A DNA stretch of 64,000 nt from Euphorbia lathyris (taxonomy: Eukaryota > Streptophyta > Magnoliopsida > Malpighiales > Euphorbiaceae), in assembly GCF_963576675.1 (NCBI RefSeq), contig NC_088913.1, forward strand, positions 21,712,001-21,776,000, given 5' to 3'. Made by a program: the position numbers and the translations under genes. Below, one piece after another: positions 12,457 through 26,984 of the stretch (the stretch's first letter is position 1; each line of letters opens with the position of its first letter). The notes beneath the pieces were generated by a model, which did no database searches, was not told the DNA's origin, and saw nothing but the letters and a program-made list of their open reading frames with translations.

Positions 12457-14568
12457 CTTGACATGTCTTCTATTTGGTCATCTACCAAGCTTCTATTGGC
12501 TCTCTCGTTTGACATCCCTCTGTTTGACTTGTTGAATAGATATCACATACGTATCTATAAAAGCCTCGAAGAAAACACACATATTCCTTTAACACTTTAG
12601 CCAATCTTTCCGATAGATGCAACACAAAAAGGTTAACACAAATATAACATACCTTCTATTGCTCCTAATAAGGGGAATTAGTTCTAAAGGGTGTGAATAG
12701 AACTATTGAGTAATTTACGCCTTTAAAAACTTTTCTTAATCAAGTCAACAAACACACAGCGGATGATCTCAGTATTAGAGGCAATTTTAGTCTACTGAGA
12801 TTTTCAGTAATTCAGCCTACTAAGATTGCTTCAGCTTCTCATAATTCCCAACTCAGATGGTGACTCTTTTATCAGAGGTTTTGAAGATATGAATGTATGC
12901 ACGGTTTAACGAGTGCTCGGAGTATGAATGTGTGAGATAAAGTTCAGAGCATAAAATAATTCAGTAGAAGTAAAGGCAAAAGCAGGGAAAGAAATACTCA
13001 GCAGATTTATACTAGTTTGGCCTCTTGCCTATATCCAGTCCTCAGAATACCTTCTTATGAGCTTTAATCCAATATCGATCTCTTTCAAAGGTAGAGAACA
13101 AACCTTTATAGAATAGTCTAAGTTTGAATAAAGTACCTTCACTCAACACTTAATTAAAACACTGCTTATAACCAAAGCAACAAATTACTACTGATTTAAA
13201 ATTGAACGATTATAATTTATTTAGATAAGAAATATGTTTGAACTAATCTCTCTCTAATCAATTACACATATATGAACTTGATTTGTATTTTGCACTTTAC
13301 TCTGTTTTTAGCTTTTTACAATATATCTCATATATGCTTGAATTGCTCGCTTCATTTTTTTAATTGTTCTTGAGCTTTACTTATATAGGCAGAGATTAAA
13401 ACTAGTTGTTTGAATCTAGAAGGAGACAGTTAAGAAGAAATGTACTCTGTCTTCTCTGGGATTTCTAGTTCCTTTGTTGAATTTTCCAAATGCGGAAACT
13501 AGCCATTTCAGACTCAGAAGACCGTTGAATGTTGACAAGCTTCATCCACTAATCTTCTCTAGTTTCTGATCTTATATACTGTAGGCTAGTCCGTTTCCAT
13601 TTTTTGTGTATGTGAGAGAGATGGGTTGTTTTTACGGAGATGAATATCTTCTGCATTTTATCCATAATGGGTAAGCTGTTGGGGAAGATGATGTAATTGT
13701 CTTCTTATGAGTTTGGACTTGGGCTTCTAGTTGTGGGCTTGCTTCTGGCTGGACCTTTATTTTGCTAAAGGCTTTTTTGCTTTCTTTTATATAGAAGTAG
13801 CCTAATATGCCTTATACAATTTTTAATACTTAAACAAAATTGTTAGATAACAAAGACATATTTAATTCTGAATTTTAATTACTTGAGAGATCTAATTCCT
13901 TAATTGTAATTTTTGTCATACTCAAAACTTCACCAAAATTGGGTTTCAACGCCTTCTTAATGCTCTAAAGGGAGAAATCGTAGGTGATGATACAATTACG
14001 ATTAGAGATCCTTCGATAGTGCGAGGACAACATAAACATCTTTGCCATATAATATATTTTCCAAGTCAGGCACATCCTAATGCACCCATTCTTGGTACGA
14101 CCCTATTGTGATATTTAGACATTTCATGGTATCAAGAGAAAAACAAGGTTCCCTAGCACAAATTCCCTCCATTTTTGGACCCTCATTGTAGAGTCAAGGC
14201 TGCTAGATTCACCGGAACTTGACTCATGGCTCGACTCACTATCAACATCCATAATATCATTCCCCTTCATAGTTAACAAACTACAAGATCCTTATGGCCT
14301 GGTTGAAGAGGAGTGCGAGATTTCAGTCGAAGAGATCCTAATGCTCAGGATCCAATAGCGGTTCCCATAAAGCGGAAGGTGGTCCCTTCAAACTATTTCC
14401 CCTGCTCGGATCCTAATATTCACCCTAGATCCTTAAGAACATCTCCTTCGTCCTCGACACCCTCTCTAGCCTCCTCAACTTCATCATTTGACCACTTAGA
14501 TATCTTTTGGACTTTATCAACAACCATCTTCGTGTTTTCGCTTATTTTCCTTACTTTTCTTCTTCTTA
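12457..14568. other. Spacer of retroelement-like sequence, no intact gene
   Basis: This matches 44170-46307. It may belong to the decayed retroelement whose pol relic lies at 9.3-10.4 kb, but no LTR borders or domains are recognisable. A frame-broken stretch at 14175-14560 is open on the plus strand at 45938-46339 in the other copy; it lacks a known domain and I do not call it a gene. Confidence 0.4.
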
Positions 14569-14951
14569 GACCCTGTTTGTTAAAAAGCTTTTTGGGGTAA
14601 AATTAGAGGTTTGAGCCACTTTAGAGATTTTAACTAGTCAATCCTTTAATGTTGGTGTTTGGTGAATAGAGGTTAAAAAGAGCTTATTGGGTTCAAAAAG
14701 CTAATTTTGAAAAAGCTCATTTTAGGAGCTTTTTCAATCAGCTTATTGCTCCATTTCTTTTGAAAGGACATTTTTACCCCTAATTATTACCCTTTAACCC
14801 CAAATAAATGTTTTATCATGTCTTTATTTGTCATTTACCTAAACAGCTATTAATAATCAGTTAAGTTTTACCAAACAAGTTTACACAATCAGCTAGTCAA
14901 ACTAGCTAACCAAAAAGGTAATCAGCTATCAGCTATTTGCCAAACAGGGCC
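14569..14951. mobile_element. Tourist/Harbinger-like MITE
   Basis: The ends are inverted: GACCCTGTTTG at 14569 and the reverse complement of GGCCCTGTTTG ending at 14951. The interior has repeated AGCTTATTG and TCAGCTA blocks and no coding frame. The flanking triplets are TTA and CTG; in the other copy they are CTA and CTG, compatible with a 3-bp TWA target repeat but not clean. Shared with 46308-46711, so older than the segmental duplication. Confidence 0.6.
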
Positions 14952-15057
14952 CTGGAATGAACATTAGAAAACTCCACACCTCCCTGTAATCTAGGCATCT
15001 CGACGGCCTCCTCCGACACCTTTATAGTCAAAGGGAAATATTATAGACCAATCAAAC

Positions 15058-15670
15058 TAGACCTGGCAATTATCGTGTTCGAGTCATGTTCGTGTCGTGT
15101 CATTTCGGGTTCGTGTCAAAAAGAGTAAACCCAAACCCAACCCAAAAACTTTCGTGTCAAAGTCGTGTTAATTAACCTGTTCGGGTTAGTGTCGATTTCG
15201 TGTCGTGTTTTCGGGTTACATGTAATTTTGTTATGCATATATATTAATAATAACTCTTAAAAATATAAGAAGATATGGTATTGTTTTAAATATTTTATAT
15301 TATTTTTAGATTAGTATGTTAACAATAATTATCGAAAAGTTCGATAATATCATGTTAGAGGGTCATGTAATGTGTTTATAACAATTTAGGAAATTCAAAT
15401 CAATATTTCCAATTAATAATTATAATTTTATTATCTTTATTAATAAAGTGACACAAAACATGAGAGAATATAACAATAATTTTCAATATCCATGTCATTT
15501 CGTGTCATTTTCGGGTTCACATATCAACACTAACCCAACCCAAAAATTAGCGTGTCAGTTTCGTGTCAACCCAAAAATGACCTATTACCTATTAAGTTCA
15601 ACACTAACACTAAAAATCCATATCGTGTTCGTGTTGTGTAATCGGGTCGTGTGTCATTTTGCCACCTCTA
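15058..15670. mobile_element. hAT-type non-autonomous element, 613 bp, copy-1 only
   Basis: It is flanked by a perfect 8-bp target repeat, aatcaaac, at 15050-15057 and 15671-15678; the other duplicate has one aatcaaac near 46814 and no insert. The ends are TAGACCTGGCAA and, inverted, TAGAGGTGGCAA. Subterminal regions carry many CGTGTCGTGT and CGGGTTCGTGTC repeats in both orientations, as is usual for hAT transposase-binding regions. No transposase is encoded. Confidence 0.95.
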
Positions 15671-15678
15671 AATCAAAC

Positions 15679-17334
15679 CATGCAAACTCTCTATAAGCAC
15701 TAAGAAACCCCCTCAAAAGCAAAAAAGCAAGTTAGTTTGTTGTATGTCAAGGACTATCCTTGATTAGCACCTTGGTAGGATGGGAAAGGCTCAGCAACAT
15801 CTCAGCCCCTTCTCCCTCGAGAGCCAACAATGAATATGCCCGCTCAAAGCTTATGGTCTGACTAGGTCATGTCGACCTCCATCAAATCAAAATCTAGGCA
15901 TCGATCCCCTTTATATTACTCACTCATCACACCTATAAAAATGGGTAAAGTAAACATAAATGGCATCAGAAGCGTAAAAAATGAGAAGGAAGAAAAAAAA
16001 CTCATTCCACTGCTTAGGAGTATATCTTTTAATCTCGACTCTAATTTTCTTGAGAAACCTGATTTTATCAAGAGGAAAACCACCATTCAAGTGAGGAATC
16101 ATAGGGAACCTCCATCCCTTCCAAATCCAATGGCACTCATTCAAGATTTCCTCTAGCATTGCACCAACAAGTTGGGTCGGAGGATGAGTTTGCCTTATAG
16201 TTCATATTAGTCACTGCCATATATCTTGCTTGACATCAAGTGTTGCCCTACTAGGCATATGTGTACCACTCTTTTTTAGGAAAGGTTCCAACTAGTAGGA
16301 AAGAGGAAATAAGTCATTTTTTCCTCATAATAAAGAATGTGTTCTATCATTCAAGGATTTTATTTGTGTCGTTGGAGATATGAGGGCAACTTTGTGTTTT
16401 CTAACTAACATGACACGGTCTCACATCTTGAGTATTAAAAAGCTGCCTTAATAGAGTCACAATAAACCTATGGCCTCGTCGATGACAAAATTGGTATATG
16501 GCCACCGATTAGGACCAAGCGATGAGAGTAATTTGGCTCATAGCTAGATTCAAACCCGATAACACTTCTTGAGAAAAAAATTAAGGAGAACTTAGAAGCC
16601 ATTGTTTAAATGAGCTCCATATAGTATGAAGGAATTATCGTCTATCTTGCTATTATATCGAACCTCAAGCCCTATAGTCTCTAGTGTGTAGGCTCCCCCA
16701 ACGCAATATATAATGTCATCCAATGCCATATCATTGGGAGTAATTATACTTGCAACCTTGCCGACAAGGTAATAGTTCTTGGGTAGGGCATTCACAATGG
16801 TTGAATTTGGTCAACGGTTTCCCTCATGCCATAATCTAGTCTTCGCCTCTTGGTACAACTCAGGAAGACCTTTATCAACCTCTTTGAACTTATAATAGCA
16901 AAAAAATCTTTGGCACATTGCGCCATAGTAGGGAAGAAAATCGTACGTGTCAAAACCGTAAGCCTTTTCTGGCTACTCAATAAGTATACCATTACCCCCT
17001 TCACTAGAATCGCTCGTCTAAGAAATCTCTAGTGAAGAGGAAAATGGGCATTTAACAAGCGACGGACTTAGGAAAACAAATTTCTGGGTTTTTTAAATGG
17101 AAAAAAATGTACGGTAGTTCACACAAAGCAATATAGAAATAAAAAAGGAAGATATATAGAGAATAGCTTGTAAGAAGGCTAACCTTAATACAAAAGAAAC
17201 TCTTTCGTTATTGAATGGAGCACTCCCGCGTCTTTTCCACTTTATATCCAAGTTCCATCGAAGATGAAGAGTTCATCTGACTTAACTTGAGTCTATATAA
17301 ATTTTCACTGCCAAGTAATTATTTGTCCTACACT
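15679..17334 (-). pseudogene. Decayed minus-strand retroelement ORF (gag-like or plant-transposon-type)
   Basis: Broken minus-strand frames at about 17004-16792, 16795-16592 and 16159-15920 read consecutively as one diverged protein, with blocks such as KRRRLDYGMRETVDQIQP, GLEVRYNSKIDDNSFILY and CHWIWKGWRFPMIPHL. The same blocks with other breaks are at 51163-50641 and about 50200. Order and strand fit the 5' part of the gypsy-type element whose pol relic is at 10440-9337. The family is an inference; I do not recognise a domain with certainty. Confidence 0.4.
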
Positions 17335-17834
17335 ATTCGAAATGAAGGCCGTCTGGACCGCCTAGGCCCCGTCTAGGCGCTCGAAATCGAGAATCCGTCC
17401 CAATTTTCTACAATTAGTCCCTCTAGGCGTTTTATTGACTCCTAGGCGATTTCCAGCCGCTTGGGCTCCACCTAGGCCGCCTCGGCACCACCTAAACGAT
17501 AATGAACAAAAGCATTTTTTATTGTGAATTTATTTTTTTTCTTTATTATAATTGACTTTTAAGTTGTTTCAATGAGATTGTTGTTGAAATGTTGATATTT
17601 ACACAATTTTAAAGATATATGTTACAAATATACGTGTTTTTCTATATTAAATAATTTTATATTATTATTTTTAGATAGTATAATACATATTTTAATTGAA
17701 TTATACAATAATTTGCTAATTAATAAATAAAAAATACAAATCCGATTAATCGTCAATTAATCTCCGACTAATCCCCGATTAATCATTGATGGCCTTGTCC
17801 GCCCGACTAGCGCCTAGAGTTTTTCAGAACCTTG
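17335..17834. mobile_element. MITE with CCTAGGCG-rich ends
   Basis: GCCTAGGC-type blocks lie near both ends (17340-17480 and about 17795-17820) around a very AT-rich middle. Sequence at 17835-17844 is gtcctaatca; the left flank in the other duplicate is also gtcctaatca (near 51370), while here it is partly eroded, so a ~10-bp target repeat is likely. The other duplicate retains only the left part and breaks off at about 51782. Confidence 0.55.
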
Positions 17835-17844
17835 GTCCTAATCA

Positions 17845-18302
17845 ATGATGACCACCAACACCCTAATGAATGACAATAAATTTTCAAGATATCTGTAAAA
17901 GAGGACGTCATTAACTTTCTCTCAAATCAAATGTTTAGATAGCCCACCAAAAAACAAGCCCAAAGGCATCAAAGCTCCCTACTGCCAAATTTAAGAGCCG
18001 AGCAGTATTTTTATATCTTTCCAACCTATAAAAATGATAACTCACACTCTCTTCCATCATGATTATATAGTCTTTCATTTTTTATACATATAAATCGACT
18101 AATTTTGGTATCAGAGTTTACCTCGAGACCCATCCATATGTAAGTTAATTATTTCAGACGAAATCAAACATCAAGGAATTAGACCTAACCCAACAGATAA
18201 TAATAATAACAATATCTAATAAATAATAATAATAATAATAACAACAAAATTTATTTAGTTTAAAAAGTAGATTTTACATATATATATATATAGATATATT
18301 AT
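17845..18302. other. Unique spacer, no gene seen
   Basis: This stretch has no match in the second unit, where the corresponding DNA ends at a breakpoint. It contains a short (TAA)n-like microsatellite at about 18200-18245 and a (TA)n tract at about 18278-18292. Confidence 0.5.
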
Positions 18303-18711
18303 GACCTAATACATAAATAACCCCCTGAACTTGTTTAAATGTTGCAACTGTCCCCTCCAACTTTCAATTGTAACAACTTACTCCTCAAACTTGTCCAATT
18401 ATAACAACTTACCCCTTAAACTTGTCCAATTATAAAACACAACCCCAAATTGCTAACATGGACTGCAATTAAAGAAACACGTGAAATACAATATCTGCAA
18501 CGTTCGTGGAGTATGATAATCAGATCTTTGGCGTGATACGAATCCGGGGAAACTTTTTTACGGTTGCTTCAAATATGGGGTAAAAAAATTCTCAATTTGG
18601 GGTTATGTTTTATAATTGGACAAGTTTAAGGGGTAAGTTGTTACAATTGAAAGTTGAGGGGGGCAGTTACAACATTTAGACAAGTTCGGGGAGTTATTTG
18701 TGTATTAGGCC
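18303..18711. mobile_element. MULE-type long-inverted-repeat MITE, 409 bp
   Basis: A perfect 9-bp target repeat, atatattat, flanks it at 18294-18302 and 18712-18720. The arms are near-complementary for roughly 150 bp (GACCTAATACATAAATAAC against GGCCTAATACACAAATAAC inverted). Each arm repeats a CCCCTNAACTTGTCCAA-like block. Only a short unpaired centre remains, and no protein is encoded. Confidence 0.93.
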
Positions 18712-18854
18712 ATATATTATTAACTTATATACTAAATTTATTAATTTAACATCTTAAAATATGATGAATTGGTATTAAAGAAATATTATTATTAATATAA
18801 TTTTTATTAATATTATTAATATTTTACTATGGTGTATGATTAAATTTGAATAAT

Positions 18855-19376
18855 GGCTTAATATCATTTGCTCCTTGAACTTGTCCAAAATGGTTGGTTG
18901 GCCCCCTGAACTTTCAAAGTGTCTCGATAGCCCTCTGAACTTGCATAAAATATTCAGTTAGCCCCTTGAACTTACGTAAAATGTAATCAATTAATCATTC
19001 GGTTGTAAAAAAGTAAGTCAAATGCGGAAGATATGTTACACGTGTCTTAGAATGTTATTACATATTTCACAAAATAGATTAAAACATGTTAAAAATGAAT
19101 TTCTTACTTATTCAACTATAAAACATTCTCTTCTCTAATATTATAATCGTATATCCTGATCTTGGTCGTTTTACTTTTTTAAGATGCGTGCAACATATCT
19201 TCCACATTTAACTTACTTTTTTACAACCGAGTGATTAATTGATTATATTTTATGCAAGTTCAGGGGGTTAACTGAATATTATATACAAGTTCAGGGGGTT
19301 ATCAAGACACTTTGAAAGTTCAGGGGGCCAATTAACCATTTTGGACAAGTTCAGGGGGCAAATGATGTATTAAGCC
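18855..19376. mobile_element. MULE-type long-inverted-repeat MITE, 522 bp
   Basis: Ends are GGCTTAATATCATTTGC and, inverted, GGCTTAATACATCATTTGC. Target repeats are ttgaataat (18846-18854) and ttgaataaa (19377-19385), 8 of 9 matching. The arms pair for about 200 bp with internal CCCCCTGAACTT blocks repeated about every 35-40 bp. It is a different subfamily from its two neighbours. Confidence 0.9.
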
Positions 19377-19692
19377 TTGAATAAAAGTATTATTTTCACA
19401 TGATTTTTTTAATATTGGTTGAACTCCAAACCTTTAACTCTTTCCTTTTTTTTAGTTATTTGACTGGTCCAATTTTAGCAATTATATATCTTAAACTCCA
19501 CTTTAGTCACCATCAGTGCTAAAATTCATCTACTTTAATGATTGTGGATGCTTTTTACTCGTTAATTTTGTAACTTTAATCTTAAAAAAATAAGTTTAAA
19601 ACACTGTTTTGCTTTTCACCTATATTCAAAATGCTAAGTTTTAACTCTGAACCTATTATTTTTATAACATTTGCACTGTTCTGTTCAAAATA

Positions 19693-20259
19693 GGCTTAAT
19701 ACTTCTCCAGCCCCCTTAACTTGTCCAAATGTCATTTTACCCCTTCTCAACTCATCGAATATCCTATTTACCCCCTTAACTCCATAAAAGTAGTATTTCT
19801 CACCACTTATGATCATATTTACCTTCTTAACTCTATAAAAATGGTATTTCTTATCCATTTATAATAGTCAAAAAAGTTGAAAAGAGAAAGAACGAATAAA
19901 AAATACAAATAACAAGAACATTAATATAAACAAGTTAATGTACTAAAATAGGCCTATGATTTTTGGGGAAGTATCAATTTAGGTTCCACTTACAAAATAG
20001 CATAAATATAGGTTTAACGTTTAAAAAAAGTTATCAATTTAGGCTTCGATAACGAATTGTAAGGGGGTGAAAAATACCACTTTTATGGAGTTAAGGGGGT
20101 AAATAGAACATTCTATGAGTTGGAGGGATAAATGGACAAGTTGAGGGGGTGAGAAATACCACTTTTATGGAGTTAAGGGGGTAAATAGGACATTCGATGA
20201 GTTGAGAGGGTAAAGTGACCAATTTGGACAAGTTAAGGGGGCTGGAGAAGCATTAGGCC
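19693..20259. mobile_element. MULE-type long-inverted-repeat MITE, 567 bp
   Basis: A perfect 10-bp repeat, gttcaaaata, flanks it at 19683-19692 and 20260-20269. Ends are GGCTTAATACTTCTCC and, inverted, GGCCTAATGCTTCTCC. The right arm contains an internal duplication: the block with TTATGGAGTTAAGGGGGTAA occurs at about 20083 and again at about 20166, while the left arm has it about once. Confidence 0.93.
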
Positions 20260-20439
20260 GTTCAAAATACTTGTTTTTACCCATGATTTATTATTTGTTA
20301 ATATTTATCATCATCCAATGAGTATGATTTTACCAATTTTGATGAGAAAATGTTACCCAAAAAAAATTAACGGATAAAGATCAACATTTTAGATACTTTA
20401 GGTAGACCCGGTAATAGGTCGGGTTGGGCCGGACCAGAT

Positions 20440-23760
<3,321 letters not shown>

Positions 23761-23791
23761 TGTTTTTCTTCCTTTTTCTAAGACATATTCG

Positions 23792-23800
23792 CCTTTTATA
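23792..23800 (-). promoter_or_regulatory. TATA box of SQE-a
   Basis: The minus-strand motif TATAAAAGG is 126-134 bp upstream of the start codon, a normal distance for a ~100-bp leader. It lies just outside the block shared with SQE-b. Confidence 0.6.
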
Positions 23801-24537
23801 GGATGTATAGCAGTCAAGGATAATGTCAGTCAATGAATTGCAGAAGAAATAATTTAGCTTCATTTTGTGACCAAATAAGTCAGATGGCCCTTCAACAAAG
23901 TCTGACTAAGTCGACAGAATAAGTCAAAACTCAAAAGCGGATGAGTTTAAGGTTAAAAAAGTTTTCATGGATTTGGAAATCAGTCGTAACCCAAATGAAA
24001 TGAAATCAAACCAGACAAACAGAACAGTCCATCTGCAATATCATAATTTAATTTAGAAGTTAACAAACAAAGCAAAAAAGAAAGGACAAAGTACAGAATA
24101 ATGCTTTAATATATGCTATTGAAGTCTAGATTGGAAGAAGAAAATGCATTGAAGTCTAAAGCAAAGGTAATATTTACAAAATTTAGTCAAATAATCATCA
24201 GCCAGACAGGAAAAAACGTTTGATTATTCATAGATCTTGTACTAAATCACAAAATAGTACTCTTCCTTTTTTTTTTTTTTTGCAGTTGAAGAAACTATAA
24301 CTGTAACTTGTCATAGAAATGCCAATCTTCCCTAATTTTCTGAACTTTCAACCGAAATCCCCAATTGAGGAAGAAAACGAATTGTTAAATGAATGTTTCC
24401 AGAACGCCTAAGGAGAGTAATCTGGAGTCCCAAATTTTATGCAACCATTACCAATTTCAAGACAGCCTATTAAAGAAAAAGAAAACGAAAATCAAAATCG
24501 AGCACAGGCATTGATAATGGAAAAGAAGAAGAAGAAC

Positions 24538-24702
24538 CTTTTGGTTGAGAACCTGAGCAGCAAAGAAGCCGAGTTCAAAAATGGAGAAGCATGATTGATG
24601 ACGGAGATGAGAGTGATCGGCGGTAAGAATTGAAGTGGCAACTTCCCAGGCAGCGTCGGCCACCCGGTTACAGGAGCCGGCATCATGATTCGATTAGGAC
24701 AT
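24538..24702 (-). pseudogene. Possible first exon of an unrecognised gene, with an early stop
   Basis: Minus-strand codons from ATG at 24702 give M-S, then an in-frame TAA (24694-24696), then a protein-like segment (NHDAGSCNRVADAAWEVATS..., FSIFELGFFAAQVLNQK) that ends exactly at a good donor (AAAAG/GTTCTTC, exon end 24538). The composition looks coding, but no downstream exon was recognised. A different frame starts with two Met codons at 24686. I do not recognise the family. Confidence 0.3.
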
Positions 24703-24905
24703 TTACAGCTCCTTTAGCTTTGATCTTAACTCCATTTCTGGTTTGAGAATGGATAAAATTAAATTTTTGGCAGGAGCTTGAGCTGATGTTGATTGATCTT
24801 CCTTCAGATTTCAACAAACGGCTATAACTTTTGGGTTACAGGTTTAACACGCCCAGCCTCAGCGCAAATGGTAGTTAACCGTTATGGTTTAGATAATTAA
24901 TTTTT

Positions 24906-25166
24906 GGGTTAAGGTGCAAAAATACCCCAATGAATGTTTGTGATTTGTTACTGATAAAATGACACACGTATATGAAGTGTAGATAACAAGATTCATGATC
25001 GAGAAGACAGTTTGATGAATTATTTCTCAAATTGATCCAATTTATTAATATTAGGGGTAAAATTGCTCTTGGCTTCCAACGTTAAGGGTAAAATTGCACC
25101 ATTTTATACGTTAGGGGTAAAATTGCTCTGGGTCCAAAACGTTAGGGTATTTTTGCACATTAACCC
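24906..25166. mobile_element. Short MULE-type MITE, 261 bp
   Basis: A perfect 9-bp repeat, ttaattttt, flanks it at 24897-24905 and 25167-25175. Ends are GGGTTAAGGTGCAAAAATACC and, inverted, GGGTTAATGTGCAAAAATACC. Inside, a GGGGTAAAATTGC block occurs three times. The same interior flanks the hAT MITEs at 7895 and 38278, and this copy is the uninterrupted version. Confidence 0.92.
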
Positions 25167-25450
25167 TTAATTTTTAAGTATAAGGTTGAAAATTGCCCCA
25201 TTTGTTTTTGGTAATTGCAAATTTTTTCCTATCAAATTTTACAATCTTATCCCTAATATTTTCAATTAAAGTCAATTTTACCCTTACATTATCATATTAG
25301 TTTGACGTTTATTTGATTGTCCTATCAGATATTCCAAATAAGTTTATCGATAAATTAAAACAGTTTCTTTCATTTCAGCTTTTTTTTTTTTTGTAATTGT
25401 ACTATTAGTAACGCAACAAACATTTTAACGACTTTGACAAAAAAAAAATC

Positions 25451-26975
25451 GGGTTAATTACAAAAATGGGTCAAATGGGAGGCTCATTTACATATTTAAC
25501 CCATTTACTCAACCTACTACATATCTAGACTGATTTTGTATGACTTTCCCATAATACCCTCAATATTTACGCGCGTCTCGCCCCCTCCCGTCTGACTTCG
25601 CAGATTCCATATTATGCGAAGCTAATGTTTGGATTTACTTGATTAATTTAATTAGCATATGCGAAGCCTGCGAAGCTAAAGTTTGGTTTACTTGATGAAT
25701 TTAATTCGTATATGCGAAGCCTGGATGTGTTTTGAAGCTAATTCGCGAAGTGGTATATAACAAAAAATGGCAAACAACAACGGATTCTAACATTAAAATC
25801 ATAACATTATCAAAATTTACAACAAGATTGCCACAATAAACCCCTAACAAATCACTTCAAAGTGAACCTAACTAATCCGGTACCAATTTTGAAGCGGATG
25901 AGTAATTTCTCTCTCTACAGGAAGTCCATACCTTTTGGGATGAGAAATGGAAGTCCATGCCTTTTAGGATGGATGTGTCCTATGGTGCACACCAAGATTG
26001 GCACAATATCTCCTAACCAACCATTTTAAGAGTGAATGTGTCAATCTTGAGGGAAATTTCTCCATTTACAGGAAGGAAAGTTATCTTCCCTACAGCCCAA
26101 TACGCCGCCTTCTAGAAAGGGATGTTATGTAATCAACCACATTCAGAAAAAATTAATCGTGTTAGGCAGGGAAAAAGACGATTTTGGCTTCGCGAAATGA
26201 GGATTAGCGAAGCATGCGAATGTAAATGTGTAGGGAAAGAGGTGATTTTACTTCGTTAATCGATGTTTTCGCGAGGTATGCGAGGTCTGAAACGTGATGA
26301 TCTACGTCGCATATCGATGCTTTCGCGAAGTCTGCGAGTCAAATCATGAACTTTTCTACTCGCAGACTTCGCGAAATCATCGATTCGCGAAGTAGATGCA
26401 CACGTTTCAGGCTCTTTCTCTTCGCAAATCTTTGCAAAATCATCGACTACGCGAAGTTTATTCACGAAAAAACGCAGAAAAAACAACAGATACTTACATT
26501 TTTCGCGCCTTTCACCCTTAAAAGCGACAATAACATTATGATAAACTGGGAAAAACGAAGGAAATAACGTAGAATAACCATTTCTTTGATGGTAACAAGA
26601 AGAAAGAAACTAAGTAACGAGCAGGAACAGGAAGATGAAGAACCATGGCTTCGTTTTTTAGGATTAGTATAAGTTGCAGAATCAAGAGATGAAGAGAGGA
26701 AAAAGAAAAATTCATTGTGATTTGGCGAAATGGTGCAGATTTCGTGCAATTTAAAGGAAGATAGGAAGATCAAAAGTCTTCAAATCATTAATGGAGGAGC
26801 AACTTTTTGTGGAACCAATGAGAAGGGGGGGAGCGGCGTTCGCGTTGTGGGAAGGGGAAAGGTTAGGGGTATTATAGGAAAGTCACACAAAATCAGTCTA
26901 CATATATAGTAGGTTGAGTAAATGGGTTAAATATGTAAATGAGTTTCCTATTTGACCTAATTTTGTAATTTTCCC
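25451..26975. mobile_element. MULE-type element, 1.5 kb, with a large central palindrome
   Basis: Ends are GGGTTAATTACAAAAATGGG and, inverted, GGGAAAATTACAAAATTAGG; the terminal repeats extend about 150 bp. Flanks are aaaaaaatc (25442-25450) and aaaaaattc (26976-26984), 8 of 9 matching. The interior is full of CG-containing words such as GCGAAG and TTCGCGAA. Overlapping frames on both strands at 26256-26567 are products of the central palindrome, not evidence of a gene. No transposase was seen. Confidence 0.8.
26245..26458. repeat. Long inverted repeat in the MULE-type element
   Basis: The innermost arms, TTTCGCGAAGTCTGCGAGT (26321-26339) and its exact complement (26358-26376), surround an 18-base loop. 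Pairing continues imperfectly outwards through CTGAAACGTG and TCGATG blocks for about 95 bp per arm. The RNA from either strand would fold into a long stem. Confidence 0.85.
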
Positions 26976-26984
26976 AAAAAATTC

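Larger units (their letters stand above)
1..17755. repeat. Segmental duplication, copy 1 (pairs with 31248-51782)
   Basis: Position 1 aligns with 31248 and the match runs in the same order and orientation through the membrane-protein gene and the transposon-rich spacer to about 17755, where copy 2 stops at about 51782 inside a MITE. Long stretches are nearly identical by eye. The two differ mainly by whole insertions. Only here: a second copy of a 0.6-0.8 kb block (2755-3560 against 4675-5285), a hAT MITE at 3721-4383, a solo LTR at 10957-12456 and a hAT element at 15058-15670. Confidence 0.93.

Noticed and set aside
12457..13960. Possible copia-type LTR in the shared spacer
   Set aside because: I could not find TG/CA ends, a target repeat, a primer site or a second LTR, so the region is left as undefined retroelement-like sequence.
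26256..26567. Overlapping open frames on both strands with similar RRLRE.ID.R..R proteins
   Set aside because: The two proteins resemble each other only because the DNA is a palindrome; they lie in a non-autonomous MULE-type element.
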